Assembly: GCF_001653235.2 (NCBI RefSeq)
Contig: NC_035793.1
Location: 4,712,001-4,776,000, forward strand
Direction of reading: 5' to 3'
DNA: 64,000 nucleotides
Source of the DNA: Pochonia chlamydosporia 170
Taxonomy: Eukaryota > Ascomycota > Sordariomycetes > Hypocreales > Clavicipitaceae
This document shows, one piece after another, positions 34,545 to 46,861 of this stretch. A model generated the notes under the pieces. It was not told the origin of the DNA and ran no database searches. It saw only the letters and a list, made by a program, of their open reading frames with translations. Position 1 is the first letter of the stretch; the number at the start of each line of letters is the position of its first letter. The translations under genes were made by a program, and so were the position numbers.

Positions 34545-36583
34545 ATGGCAGTGAACCAGAAATTACAAGTTCACTCAAAACAGAATGATTGTATGGCTTT
34601 TGAACCACTCAAGATGCCCCAGCTATTCAATCCGCTGATTCTTTCATAGCAATTCTACTTGAAGCCTCATGGAGCTTGCTTGACTCTCCGCCTGCACAGA
34701 ACTCATGGCAGTCCATAGACATTAGTTTCCAACAAACATTGGTTTCAAGCCCTATTGAAGTCTTGAATCATCTAGACGATATTTACATTGTGTCCGACGA
34801 CGCGACCCAAAAAATAGACTCAAAGTCATTCACATCACCAAAAGCTTTCCAATTCCTGCTTCAATGCCTACAAGCCACAGCAAGTGGAACTCACCACGGC
34901 CGTCTTGTAAAGCTAATTATCCCTCTACAACAAGGATACATCACACGTTCAGATATCATTCCACTACGTCTCAGAGATTCCGAGTACGTTGAGACAGCAG
35001 TATCATTTGCAGAGCCCTTGCAAACCTACTCCGGAACTGGTGTGCCAGGCACAAAAGCCAGCCTCTCCGCCATCTTCTCTTCAGCGGCAGCGGGCCTGCT
35101 TCTCCATCAAACACCAGGATCAGACATTCAAGCCGAGTATCAGACGCTGTCTTTATCAGCTGAGTCCGATCTAGACAATAGACTCTCACTGCCGTGGATA
35201 CTCCCCGGAACGCCGCCGCAAAAAACGCTGGTATTAGTAGATGCGAATAGTGCCCATCCAGAAGACGGGCTGGGTCTCTACATTGCAGCACGGGAGCTCG
35301 GTATTAAACTCGTCGTGTTAGACAATGGGGGTAGTTGGCTTGAAAAGGAAGAGCACGCGCACTGGCGCGAAGCATTTATCCCAACTCGAATAACCAATCC
35401 GCCCGAAGCCGAAGTCGGCAACCACATCCTAAGATCAGTCCAGGCGTATGGCAAACCGGTAGACGGAATAATCACCTTTGCCGACTCATTCTGGCCATAC
35501 ATAGCGGAAATTGCACCGCAATTAGGTCTCAAAACCGCATCGCCTGAAGCTCTAAGAACAGCAACGAACAAGTACCTCCTTAGCAAATATGTCGGCCACA
35601 CTGCATACAACGCATTCAACCTGGAGGATGCACTCGACATCGCAAATAAGCACCAACTCCCATATCCACTTATTGTCAAGCCCTGCGACGGATGGAGCTC
35701 AGAAGGTGTGTCCCGTGTTGACAACATCGAGGCGCTTACCACGGCTGTCCAAGTGATTGACAACTCTCGCCACGGAAACGAATTCGTCATTGAGCAATAC
35801 TGCGAGGGACCAGAAGTTGACATCAACTTTGTTCTGCAAGATGGCGAGATTCTCTTCTTTGAAGTGTGCGATGATCTTCCCAAGTCCGCGGACATCAACG
35901 GCCACTCGACCACTTCACACAGCAACTTCCACGAACTGAATAGTGTTTACCCCTCGATCCTCCCACAAGATGAAATTGCCTTGCTCCGCGATAGCTTCCT
36001 CAACACAATGCTAAGTCTTGGTCTAAGAGATGGTATAATGCATTTGGAAGGACGAGTTCAGTACTCATCAATGGAGTACAGGCTCCAAAACGGAATCACC
36101 GACCTCGTTCCCGCCAAGACAACCCGCCCTCCAGAAGCGTGGCTCATCGAAATAAACCCACGACCTCTCGGCATGACGGGCTCCTATATTATTGAGTCCA
36201 CATACGGTATCGACTACTGGGGTCTCGCGCTACTTCTTGGCGTCAGCGACAAGGAGCGAGTTCGAGCTTTATCGAAGCCGTATAAGCTCGGTCCCCAGTA
36301 TACTTGCATCATGGTCTTCATCCCCGTCGACTACCCTGTTACGTGTCAGGGTATTTTCGATTCAGAGGATGTGTGTGCCGATCTTAAGGCTAGACGGCCT
36401 GATCTCGCTAAGCAGATTAGTCGGTGTGCGTGTCTGGTGAAGAGGGGGCAGAAGGTTCCTCATCCGAGTACGGGGAGGAATACGTTCCTGGCGTACTTTA
36501 ATGTGTTTTCGAGGGAGGGGAGAGACCATGCGCTTGAGTTGGCGAGGCAGGTTCGTGAGGAGGTTCGTTATTCGTTTATTTAA
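34545..36583 (+). CDS. fsqD: ATP-grasp carboxylate-amine ligase (fsqD-like)
   Basis: Model join(34545..34590,34650..36583), 659 aa; the 59-bp intron (donor GTATGG, acceptor CATAG) supplies an ATG and joins MAVNQKLQVHSKQND to SILLEASW. The C-terminal half is a typical ATP-grasp fold: ATNKYLLSKY lead-in, ATP-binding lysine in PLIVKPCDGWSSEGV, hinge FVIEQYCEGPEVDINFV, and metal-binding residues in the stretch EAWLIEINPRPLGM (E..N.R). The N-terminal half is a long, poorly conserved domain as in carnosine-synthase-like ATP-grasp enzymes. These enzymes form an acyl-phosphate from ATP and couple it to an amine or thiol. In the fumisoquin scheme FsqD is proposed to activate tyrosine. It is the last cluster gene on this side. 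Confidence 0.88.
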
Positions 36584-36930
36584 ATATGTATGGACTCTTG
36601 GGTAGTAGACTAGAATTCTGGTGTTTGATGAAGAATTAGATATTAGCTGATTTCCGACCTTTAATATTAGCAATCTTGCACGAGAAAATCGCTTCCATGC
36701 TGCAAACAAAAATGCCAACCTGGATGGACATAAACTTCCCACATGTCTCCCGACGTTGACAAGTCCAGCGAGCCATATCGGTCAAGCGTGCAGTTTACTA
36801 GACGATGTAGACGCATGGACATGTTCACGTTGGATATCTTTGACAACAATGCCCAAATGGTCGGGGTCCAGCCCTTTGATCCTACAAGTAGAAAATGTAA
36901 TCTCCTCTAACGGTGTAAACGTCTGGCACT
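36584..36930. other. Intergenic region
   Basis: 347 bp between the stop of the plus-strand ATP-grasp gene and the stop of the minus-strand unknown gene. It presumably holds the 3' ends of both transcripts; nothing else is seen. Confidence 0.5.
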
Positions 36931-38196
36931 TTAAACCGCCCAAAATACTTCAATCTTCACATTGTCCACATTATTCACCCACCCTCCAAATCGGGCCTTG
37001 CCCCAGACGGTAATGACGTCGCCCAATAGTAGGCTGCGAACAAACGACCCATCGCCCGTGGCTCGTCCGCGCCCAGCATCATCGAGGGCCTTGCCAGCAT
37101 CAGAATCTGCCTTAGTATCGTCCAAGTACGACCATGTAACATGATGTTCCTGCCAGTCGCTTGTTGCCGACTTGTTTCTGTGAATTTCCCATTCAGCCTG
37201 GCCTTCTAGCGGGTGAACATATCTATATTTGACCTCTGGTTCTTCGGCCTCTTTGTTCTCGGAATCATTGTTGCTGTTGTCACCGTCACCTTCGCGGTCA
37301 TTTTGGACCTGTTCAATGTTTGGATAGATTGGTCGGAGGGCGCATACGGGGAGACTCGGCGAATCTGACCCGGGTGTTTCTTGTCGTGCATCGCGCGTGC
37401 ATTGTGGGTCGCCTTAGAGAACATTAGCAAGATTCCACTGACAGGTGGTTTGTCAAGACGTGTGATTTCCTTACACTTATGCGCGGCGTCGAATCTTTCC
37501 AGTCCAGCTTCAAACCACGTCCACGAAGCTCTGTATGTTCCCTTCGCCTCCGCATCGCCACCCCAGCCTTGGTCATGGCTCTTAATTTTAAATACCACCT
37601 TGCGCACAGGATGTATCAGTCGAGGAGTCGGGTATTTAGCCACTCTGGCAAAGTAATTTTGATCATGGTCGGTCCCTGCGGGTCGAGGCATCGCTTCTCG
37701 CGTATCGTAGGCCAACTCTTTGGACAAGGTGTCTTGACCTTCAATGCCAGTCAAGCCGATGGGGTATGAGCGCAGCTTTACAATCTTTAAGTTAGTCTTG
37801 ACTGGTCTTATCCTGGGAGGTGTAGGCGGTACTCACCAAAAACTTATCCTCGGACATGGAAGACCCGTTAATCCGTAGAGGTTCCTGTTGCTCTGCCTGG
37901 TAGTCGATTACGTTGGTAGAATGAGCCCAGTACTCGGCATAGTCGAAAATAGCGTCGACCAAATCGGGCGGTAACTTGACGGAGCGGGTGAGCATGGTGC
38001 GCACGACGACAATGTCAATCGGGGTTGGGTGGTAGAGTCCATCGTTGGTGTCTGTCTTGTCGGAGGGCTGAGGTTCGGGCTGCTCGCGATCTTGTGGTAG
38101 AAGAGGCATCTGCCGCAGCCGGGCGAGCAGCATGTTGGGCACGATGTGCGCCATGATGAAGCTCAAGAAGACGAGGGACACGAAGAATTCGAGCAT
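36931..38196 (-). CDS. Conserved fungal protein of unknown function, 380 aa
   Basis: Model complement(join(36931..37412,37475..37775,37837..38196)). Both introns have good signals (GTGAGT and GTAAGG donors, TGCTAATG branch in the second) and maintain phase, so the gene is well supported. I chose the ATG at 38196, giving an N-terminal hydrophobic stretch LEFFVSLVFLSFIMAHIV that could anchor it in a membrane; a start further upstream is possible because the frame stays open. A segment KLPPDLVDAIFDYAEYW resembles an F-box-like helix pair. The C-terminal half holds LLLGDVITVWGKARFGGWVN, which looks like a beta-rich domain. I do not recognise the family. It borders the cluster but has no obvious biosynthetic role. 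Confidence 0.75.
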
Positions 38197-41100
38197 TAGG
38201 GACCCTGGCAAGGCAGGGCTGTGAAGCTTGGTTGGTGTGATGTGTAGATGCCGAGGGGAGATGTGAATCGTGGGGAGATGCGAAATGGGAAATGTTGAAA
38301 GGTGGATTGCGTGTATTGGAGGCGAGAATGTTGTATGATGACGATTCACGCAGACGCAGGCAGCCGGTTTAGACACTTCTGGCCAAGCAGCCTTGCTTGA
38401 CAGGAAATATCATGCTGACGTCAAATCACAAGTGGGGATGCCGCATCTGCAGCATCCTCATCCGCATCTCCAAGTCCAAAAGGCGACAGGGATGCAGCCA
38501 AGGTGGGGCCGCGTCGATCATGTTTTGGGACATCTGGACCCTTAGTTGCCGTCATGCTGGTTACTTTTCATTAATGTTCCTGTTGTGGCATTTACAGTGG
38601 CCATTGCACTTGAGTTTTAGCACTTGAGTGCTATTGGACTCTGGATGCCAACATTTGAATTGGAGGTATGGTTGCCCAGGGCTAATAAATGCAAGCGGCT
38701 ACATCTCGACTGACATTCCAAAGCCATGCATGTGTCGGTATTGTCGAGTAGAGGGCGTAGGATACAGGTGCTCATATAATCATGCCGAGTACATGATTGC
38801 AGGTCATGCCATATGGTTACCAACATGATGCGGAAACAACGCGGCCTTGCCACTCAGTACACTGTCAAGGTTCCGTAACTTTTCCACAGCCGCTTACATT
38901 TCTTTTGCACTCTCCGTCTGGCAAGGGTAAAAGGCATTTGCGAGCACAACTGATTCGCGGCCGTGGAAAGTTACGTACCCTACAGCCTAGGTGTTCCCAA
39001 ATGGCAACTTCCTGGTGAGTCTCTAAACCAGAGTGATGTTGTCTCTCCTTTTTATAATCAAAGACACGCTGGAAATATTGAGTCTTGAAATAATCGAGTT
39101 TTGACTTGAAAGTTTTCTTCCGTGGTGGGAAGATGTTGTCAGTCTTGGGGGAAGGAGCGATCGGTTGACTGCGATGCCCCCACAACCTACCCAATTGAAT
39201 AAAAGCATCCTCCTGTGCACCTCTACAATTCACACGTTCAAACCCTCAACGCAGCCACGCAAATGTATTATAATGACATGAAGGAATCGCAACTGGTGGG
39301 AAACGAAAAGAACCAACCATTACAATTAGAGCCTCCGAAGGAGAGTTCACAGACCTCGGCAACGAAGGTGTCGGTTATCAGTCGGCCAGCCGTCAAATTC
39401 ACAACACCACCAAACTACGCATCCCCAAAGACACATGTCCACGGCTACGTTCCAGCCCTCTGGCGAGCATCGATATTACGAGGCCATCAGCAGATGAAAC
39501 GAATCAAACCACAGCAACAGCCGCTTGATCGACTAGCCAGGACATCATACCCCATACACCATGTGGCACGATTTGCAACATCTGCCAGTCTAGTTCGCGA
39601 CACCCATCGACGCGACAGTCAGGCACATGGATAAGACACCGCCAGACGAAGTTTGACCCAGATTCTAGAAACTTACACTGAGAAAATTCTGCATCAAATC
39701 AAGCGATAAAATATGGCTACGCAATGGATTATATGTGAACCACCCGGAAAATGACCGAGCCGACCTGGCGTAGCACATTCATCCAAATAGTCACTCAGCC
39801 ACGTTGGAGGGGGTCTTAAAACTCAGCGGCAACCAGCGGTGTGACAATGTGTACGGGTTTGAAAAGAGGATCAAAACGGACAGTATGTTGTGTAACTAAA
39901 ACTCACAGATCGTCGGTGCCGGAAGCCGAGCCAAGAAGGAGGGCGTGGGCGAAAGTCATGGCCACTGCGAGACCCTCGATCGCTGAAGTCGGCTTTGTTC
40001 AGGACGTTTTTCGGTAGTATTGACGACCGCACCTGTCAACTGGTGAATCGAGTAAATCCTTGAACGATGATTTGGAAGAACCATTCGTCAAGAAGGGAGT
40101 TGCAACTCCTCTGACCAGTACGTGGCCTGGGGAATCAGGTTGCGGTATAAAATTCGAGCATCGGGCATCTTCCAGGTTGGACCAACGAGTGGACCGGTCA
40201 ATACTTGGCTCCCAAAAATGATGCAACAAACGGACGAGGCTTGTGAGAATGTGGAAGTTGAATGGCACTAGCAGCGGACCTTGCCGTTTTGTTTTCACAA
40301 GACGTTCGACTCAACATGAGGCGAGTATCCACATCATCCCCAACGACGAACAACACGAAACTCTGGAGATGGCCCTGGATGGATGGCTGTCCGCATCCAC
40401 ATGGGGGCCCATGGAGGTCCAGGCCAGACGATCACTGGCTCTCCTGCGAGAAATCAGTCATCTCCTGTCTGTCTCCACTCCGGCAATGGAGCCGAAGGTT
40501 TGGCCAAGAATGGTACGGAGTACGGCTGGTTGCATTCTGCAATCTTGCCTTTTCACAATTTGCATTTCTTTGCACTGCCACTCTGCCAACTTTCTAGTGC
40601 CTTGGGAGCCAAGAGCCGTTTAGCCCCGACAAACAGAAAGTCAAAACTCTTTGCATTGGCAGAAAGTCGACTCAACGGACGGTTAATTAGCCATGCGCCA
40701 GGCGGACAACACCTACACCCGCTGTAACAGTTGTTGAAGTCAAGATGTAGATGGAACATAGGAGGCTGCTATCTGCCAACCAACTCGCTATAAAAACGGC
40801 CCAATGTCGAACGAATGACACTATCGGCATCTAGTAGGCAGCGACGAATGGAAGCCCACGGTCCTTTCGATCAACGTCACTTTCATCTTGGATCAAGGAT
40901 GATGGCCCAGGCGGAAGCATGGGCTACGACGCGGTCTTAGATATTAGGCGACAAGCCCAAAGTCCAGTGAAGACCCTATTGGCCCATTTCGAGAAGTTGA
41001 CATAAAAAGAAGAGAACACCATGTGTGCTCTACAGTCTTTGCGCCATTTTGGACCCCTAGTCTATCGAATAGGGCCGTGACAAGCAGGCTTGTTTTTTCG

Positions 41101-41780
41101 TCTTTTCACAACCGCCTTATCCGCTTCCGGTCATGGCCTTGAAGATGAGACAAGCAAGTGAGCATGGGCAAAGGGAGATGAAAAATTTGAGCGAAATGCG
41201 TGGCTATGCTCGGCCGCCTTGGCCGCACGTACCTGACTCACTTTCCCCAGTTTAAGCTTGAGGCATTGGGCCATTGATGTGACCAGTGACTGCAACACAA
41301 CAACATGAGCACAAACGTCGAGTCGACAGGGGGGGATAACACAAAATCTCTCTTAAACACCTCATTCCTTCACACTCAGGGACGAAAGTATTTTCCTCTC
41401 AAAAGCTTATCTGGAATACAGATTTCTTGCAAGTCTGTTATACCAAGCACTTAAGACAAGCACAGCAACCAGAACAAGGCTCCCTCGCTCTGTGCCCTTT
41501 CTCTCCCTCTTCACGTTCCTGTATTCACAGCTCACTGTGTTGGGCTGTTATATCGCAACACTGGAGGCTATTCAGAATCCAGCTCAAGCAGTCGTGGCGG
41601 CGACTGTTGCATCCCAACTTCAACCAACTCCCTTTCGGCCACCTTAGGGTCCATCAAAGGTGATTTAGTACGCGGTGTTGTTTGAATTGATCAAATCATC
41701 GTGGTCGTTGAACTACTGGTCCCCAACATTGGCTATACTGGCATGAAGACTCTTTCACTTATCGCAGGCACATCGTCAAA
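38197..41780. other. Long intergenic stretch
   Basis: About 3.6 kb containing the promoter of the ion pump and of the unknown gene. A 139-codon reading at 39215-39634 starts plausibly (YYNDMKESQLVGNEKN) but lacks a known domain, and readings at 40243-40727 overlap each other in all frames. No gene is called. Confidence 0.45.
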
Positions 41781-44700
41781 ATGCCCGTTCTCTCCAATTA
41801 CGCGACCAAAGCAGGCTCCCCTGGGCTGATTGGGCGACTTTCTTCTCGTTTTGGAATCTCTCGAAGCTCTTCATGGCCTGCCAATATGTCATGGCTCAAA
41901 CTTCCTTCGTTGGCCACGGATGCCTCTACGGAGGCTGTTCTAACTGCTTTTGCGGGAATGGAACCTGACATGGTGCTCGATCACTTGCAGACCCATAAGG
42001 ATGGACTCACCGATGAAGAGGCCGATACCCGTCGATCCATCAAGGGGCCAAACATCTTGCCAACTCATGCGCCTCCTTCATGGATCATCACTCTTCTCAA
42101 AACCATCCCGAACCCGTTTAATATCCTGCTGATCGCTTTGGCCATTATCAATGCTGCCGTTCCTCCAGGATCATGGGTATGTACACCCATAATTAGCCAC
42201 CACGTAGTTGGTGAGTATGACGACCGCGGCGTTTGCTAACTCAGTTCCAATACAGAAAGGTTTCACCGTCTTAGTTGTCATGGTCGTCATATCTATAGCC
42301 GTTCGTTTCTGGCAAGAATACCGAAGCAGCCTGGCAGTCTTCAAACTCCAGTCGTCAGTTTCCTGCAATCTCGATGTTCGTCGCCAGTCCAACATTGCTC
42401 TGAGCCAAAAGGTTTCCACTGCCAGCGAAGGTAGCAAAAAGACTGTTTCCGAACAGGACTTGGTGCCTGGAGACATTGTCCTGCTCTCACCTGGATCTGT
42501 CATGCCAGCTGATTGCTTGATTTTGGAAGCCACCTTTTTGCGCGTGAGCCAGTCGACGTGGACCGGAGAAAATGATCCAGTGCCCAAAACGCCAAGCACC
42601 TCGGGTGAGAAGGGAACGACTCTTTTCGATCTGAACAACATTGCCTTTATGGGAACGAGTGTCATCTCTGGTAACGGAGTTGCGCTAGTCCTTCGAACCG
42701 GGCCGGATGTTTTGATTGCAAGCATGGCCAACGAGCTCAAGAAGCGCCGTGAACCCAACTCTTTTCAGATTGGTATTCGACATGTCAGCTACATGCTGAT
42801 TGGCTTCATGCTCACCATGGTTCCCTTGGTAAGATTTGTGTCTGAGCGACTACTTTTAGAAAGTATTCTGACTTTGTTAGGTGCTGGGTATTTCTGGATA
42901 CACCACCAAGGACTGGGACGCTGCGGCTCTCTATAGCATTAGCGTTGCTGTCGGATTGGTACCTGAAATGCTTCCTGCAATCGTCAACGCCAATCTTGCC
43001 AGGGGTGCCTATGTGTTGTCCAAGATGAAGGCCATTTCCAAGAGACTCGATTCGGTCCAGAATTTAGGCGCCATGACTGTGCTATGCAGTGACAAGGTAG
43101 GAAGAGTTTCTTTCCAGAGAGTTGAGAGGGATGCAAGTGCTAATGTCTTTAGACTGGAACTTTGACCAAAGACGAAATCACGCTGTGCCATTATCTCGAT
43201 TGTGCCAACGAATCCAATGCCAATGTTCTGAAACTCGCAACGGTTGACTCGGTGGTCCAAGGCTCCAATGGGAACAACATTGACGGCGCCATCTTGGACT
43301 ATCGCATGGCCGATGGTCGCCCGATTAGCACGGCTCAATACGAAAAGGTTGCCGCAATTCCCTTCAACTTTGAGCGCCGCCGATCTGCTTGCGTTGTCAA
43401 AGGCGTAACTGGCACCAATCTGCTCATTTGCAAAGGTGCTTTCGAAGAAGTCCTCCGCCTTTGCTCCATGGTCCGCAAGGGCGGTGTTACGCTTCCTCTG
43501 GACTTCCAGGTGAAACAAACACTCCTCGAGCGCGCAAATGAGCTCAACAAGGATGGATATCGTGTACTTTTGGTGGCTATGAAACAAATTGGAGATATCA
43601 ACAAGGAAGACGAAGATGGTCTGCATGAATTGGAATCCAACATGATTCTTGAAGGCATGATCACCTTCATTGACCCTCCAAAGGACGATGCAGCTGAGTC
43701 AATCGCCCAGCTCAAGAACCTTGGGGTCGAAATCAAAGTTCTCACTGGTGATACACTTCCTGTGGCTGTCAATGTATGCCAGCGCCTTGACCTCATTAGC
43801 CGCGACGAAGCCGCTGAAGATGACGACGTGCAAGCAATTACTGGACCCGAATTGGCTCTCCTACAGGATACCGATGAGTTCGACAATGTTGTCAAGACTT
43901 GCAAAGTGTTTGCTAAGTTGACTCCGAACCAAAAGGCCCTTGTTATTGGTAGTCTCCGAAAGGCAGGCAACTGTGTGGGCATGCTTGGGGACGGCATCAA
44001 TGATTGCATTGCGCTTCGAAAAGCAGATGTGGGCATTTCAGTCGACTCCGGAGCCAGTGTTGCCAAAGACTGTGCGGATGTGATCCTGACAGAGAAGGGC
44101 CTGGGTATTATTGTTACCAGTGTGACAACTGGCCGTCTTACCCATGGTAACACTATCAAGTACATCAAGGTGGGAATTCTGGCGCTGTAGCTGTTTTACA
44201 AATGACTAACAATGTGTAGATGGTGGCTTCGTCCAACTTTGGCAATGTCTTCAGTATGCTTGCGGCTTCCGCCTGGCTCCCGTTCACTCCAGTAGGTTTT
44301 CTTTCCCCCGGCACTAGCAGCATTGGCTAACACGACTAGATGCTTGGTATTCAAATCCTTGCCCAGAACTTGCTCTACGACATCAGTCAGATTGCTATTC
44401 CGTGGGACCGAGTCGACCCCGAGTACTTGGCTACGCCCAAGACCTGGAAAACATGGGGTATGCTACCTCTTGTACATTTAAGTAACTCCAGCTAACTCTT
44501 CCAGACCTCCTTCGCTTCGTCGTCGTCCTCGGCCCGACGAGTTCTGTCATTGACATTCTCACCTTTGCCCTCGGCTGGTTCTACTACGGAATCCAAAACA
44601 CCGACGACCCAGAGGCGGTGAAGCGTTTCCAAACACATTGGTTCCTTCAAGGGTATGTACACCATCCATCTCATCATTAGATCAACAGAAACAATAAATT

Positions 44701-44986
44701 AACAATACACAGTCTCCTCACACAAACCCTCATCGTGCACCTCCTGCGAACTGCCAAAATCCCATTCATCCAATCGCGCGCTGCAATGCCCCTCGCCCTT
44801 TCTACGACGGCCATCATGATCATTGGCTTTGTGCTCCCTTGGATCCCGCCAGTCCAGCGGGGCCTTAGCTTTGCTCAGCCGGCGCCGTCGTATGTTGGGT
44901 TCCTGGCGGCCGAGCTGCTGCTGTACATGGCAGAGGTGCAGGTTGTCAAGATGATTTACATCAAGATCTTCAAGACGTGGTTGTAA
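41781..44986 (+). CDS. P3-type (MgtA-like) Mg2+-transporting ATPase
   Basis: Model join(41781..42176,42256..42828,42881..43096,43153..44169,44220..44291,44340..44457,44505..44652,44713..44986), 937 aa. Seven short introns all keep phase; one splits the phosphorylation motif, so DKTGTLT is formed by ..CSDK plus TGTLTKDE... The actuator loop reads [11 protein letters not shown] (TGE conserved), the nucleotide domain has the KGAFEEV lysine, and the hinge is [16 protein letters not shown] followed by [17 protein letters not shown], which is characteristic of the MgtA branch rather than Ca2+ or H+ pumps. C-terminal membrane segments are present through YIKIFKTWL. It should move Mg2+ (or a similar divalent ion) across the plasma membrane using ATP. 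The Asn after TGE and Cys in GINDC are small departures from the commonest motifs. Confidence 0.9.
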
Positions 44987-45343
44987 GCTTCTTGCAACTA
45001 CGGCTGGAAGTTAAGGGATTCAACATGTGCTACGTGTGATATGGCTCTTCAACAGAGTCGAAAAGTTTGGACTTGACTGCTTGGATTGTTTTGCGTTGTG
45101 TTTCTTGTCATGTCATTCAGTTTAGTAGCTTAGCCGCCACGGTTCAGCTACAAGAAATAAACCCAGTCGCATAAAATGCAGTCTCAGACCAACACGTGCA
45201 CAGAATGCGTAATTGCTGTGATAGAATTCGCAATTTGATGTCCTCCGCATCTCACAATTACCACAATTCAACCCCAAACCTGTACGACAAAATACCGCCA
45301 GCTGGCACATAAATATACACTTAATTAATAACAAAAGTACACG
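44987..45343. other. Intergenic region between convergent genes
   Basis: 357 bp between the stops of the ion pump and the acyltransferase; presumably 3' untranslated sequence. No gene is seen. Confidence 0.5.
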
Positions 45344-46861
45344 CTAATTCAAAAACATGCGAATATTCCCACCAATATGCTTCAAATCCAACAAAAACGT
45401 ATCATGCCCAAAAAGACTCATCTCCTCACTCAGCTCCACATGCGTCACGCCCCTATTCCCACCTATTCTCAAGCTCTGCGCAATCTCGCGCTGCTGCCAC
45501 GCGGGAAACAAAATATCGCTCGCCACGCCCATCACCAGGGTAGGCGTATCCCGCAGCGCCGACAAGCCCAGCACCAAATCCTGCGGGGGGCGCGAGGATC
45601 CCGCCTCCAGGGGTTCAGAGGTATCGACTTGTGAGGACGGTTGTTCCTCGTACGGCTTTGACGGGAGGGTGAGCGAGCATGAGGCGTCGGAGGTGGTGTA
45701 CGTGCCGGCCTGGATGTCCTCTGTGTGGATATCCCGTCTGGATTTGGTGGCCTGTTGGTTCTCGCGGCCCAGGTCAAACAGGTCCATTGCCTTGCTGACG
45801 TATAGAAGCGAATTGGGGTCGTAGTTCAGACACCACTTCTCACCGGCGTGGTCGAGATATGTCTCGATGAGAAAGTCGGGACACAGGGCGGGTGGTTTCG
45901 TGTTATCGGCTCTGCGACGACCGAAGCGCTGCTCCCACTCTGGACCGGAGCGGTATGTGACTGTTGCGATTTCACGGGCGAGTTTCATGCCCGCGTGGGG
46001 AGGGATGGCGTCGTAGTAGAAGCCGCGGTTCCAGTTGGGATCCATCATCAGCACCTGGCGCTGGGTGTGACGCATGGCGATACTGTATGGATGACTTCTC
46101 GCGCAGCCTGATATACTGACGATGCGACCTACACGCGAGGGGAACAGCACACCTGCCGCGAGGGACTGCATCCCGCCCATGGACGATCCTACACTTGCGT
46201 AGAGTTTATCGACGCCTAGATGGTCGAGCAGGCGGAACTGCGCGCGCACCATATCCTGCATCGTGAGGATAGGAAACCGGGTTGCGTACCGCTCCCCATT
46301 CCCGGGATCGATACTACTCGGGCCCGTGGAACCGTGACACCCGCCTATGACATTCGTACAAATGACGTGGTACTTGTCCGTGTCGAGCGGTGCTCCTGGC
46401 CCGATGAACTTCTCCCACCATCCAGCCTGGGGATTCGCCTCCGTAGAGTGAGCGTGCGACGACGCAGAAAGACCAGTATGCAGGAGAATGACATTCGACT
46501 TATCCGCATTCATAGCACCCCATGATTCGTACGCGATTGTGAATTCTGGCAATATGCCACCCCAGTCAAGAAGTAAGGGATCTTTACAGTCGAATATCTC
46601 AGTAGGACCAGACGTGTAGCTTGGCTCTGGGCCGGATGAAGACCGACTTGCTTGCAGGGTAGCCGATCTCGTTTCCAGGGCGTCTAGACACGGGAATGCC
46701 ATGGCGGGATTAGACGCCACGCCTGATTTGCGCGGCGGTGCGCAAGTGAAGCGTGCATTGTGTGTTGTGGTGAGGCCGATGAGCCGGGCGGATGTCGGGA
46801 GTGGGCGTGAGAGTGATTTATGGATGTGCCGGGTGGTGTTTACCAGGGACCGGGATGCCAT
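45344..46861 (-). CDS. cysA: MetX-family O-acetyltransferase, probably mitochondrial L-serine O-acetyltransferase
   Basis: Intron-free gene, 505 aa. The first 50 or so residues are rich in Arg, Ser, Thr and Leu with no acidic residue ([20 protein letters not shown]), a good mitochondrial presequence. The alpha/beta-hydrolase core includes the nucleophile elbow [10 protein letters not shown], a catalytic Asp in VASDILFP and His in GHDTFL. The segment [12 protein letters not shown] with [10 protein letters not shown] and [11 protein letters not shown] is the pattern of the fungal CysA/Cys2 group (serine O-acetyltransferase) rather than the homoserine enzyme MET2, where the first segment usually reads HALTGS. 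Product would be O-acetylserine for cysteine synthesis. Substrate choice within this family rests on few residues, so homoserine acetylation is the alternative. An acidic, Ser-rich insert lies before the last strand. Confidence 0.8.
   Translation of the reverse strand: MASRSLVNTTRHIHKSLSRPLPTSARLIGLTTTHNARFTCAPPRKSGVASNPAMAFPCLDALETRSATLQASRSSSGPEPSYTSGPTEIFDCKDPLLLDWGGILPEFTIAYESWGAMNADKSNVILLHTGLSASSHAHSTEANPQAGWWEKFIGPGAPLDTDKYHVICTNVIGGCHGSTGPSSIDPGNGERYATRFPILTMQDMVRAQFRLLDHLGVDKLYASVGSSMGGMQSLAAGVLFPSRVGRIVSISGCARSHPYSIAMRHTQRQVLMMDPNWNRGFYYDAIPPHAGMKLAREIATVTYRSGPEWEQRFGRRRADNTKPPALCPDFLIETYLDHAGEKWCLNYDPNSLLYVSKAMDLFDLGRENQQATKSRRDIHTEDIQAGTYTTSDASCSLTLPSKPYEEQPSSQVDTSEPLEAGSSRPPQDLVLGLSALRDTPTLVMGVASDILFPAWQQREIAQSLRIGGNRGVTHVELSEEMSLFGHDTFLLDLKHIGGNIRMFLN

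Noticed and set aside
41781..46861. Ion pump and acyltransferase as part of the metabolite cluster
   Set aside because: Both are common single housekeeping families and are separated from the cluster by an unknown gene and a 3.6-kb gap.
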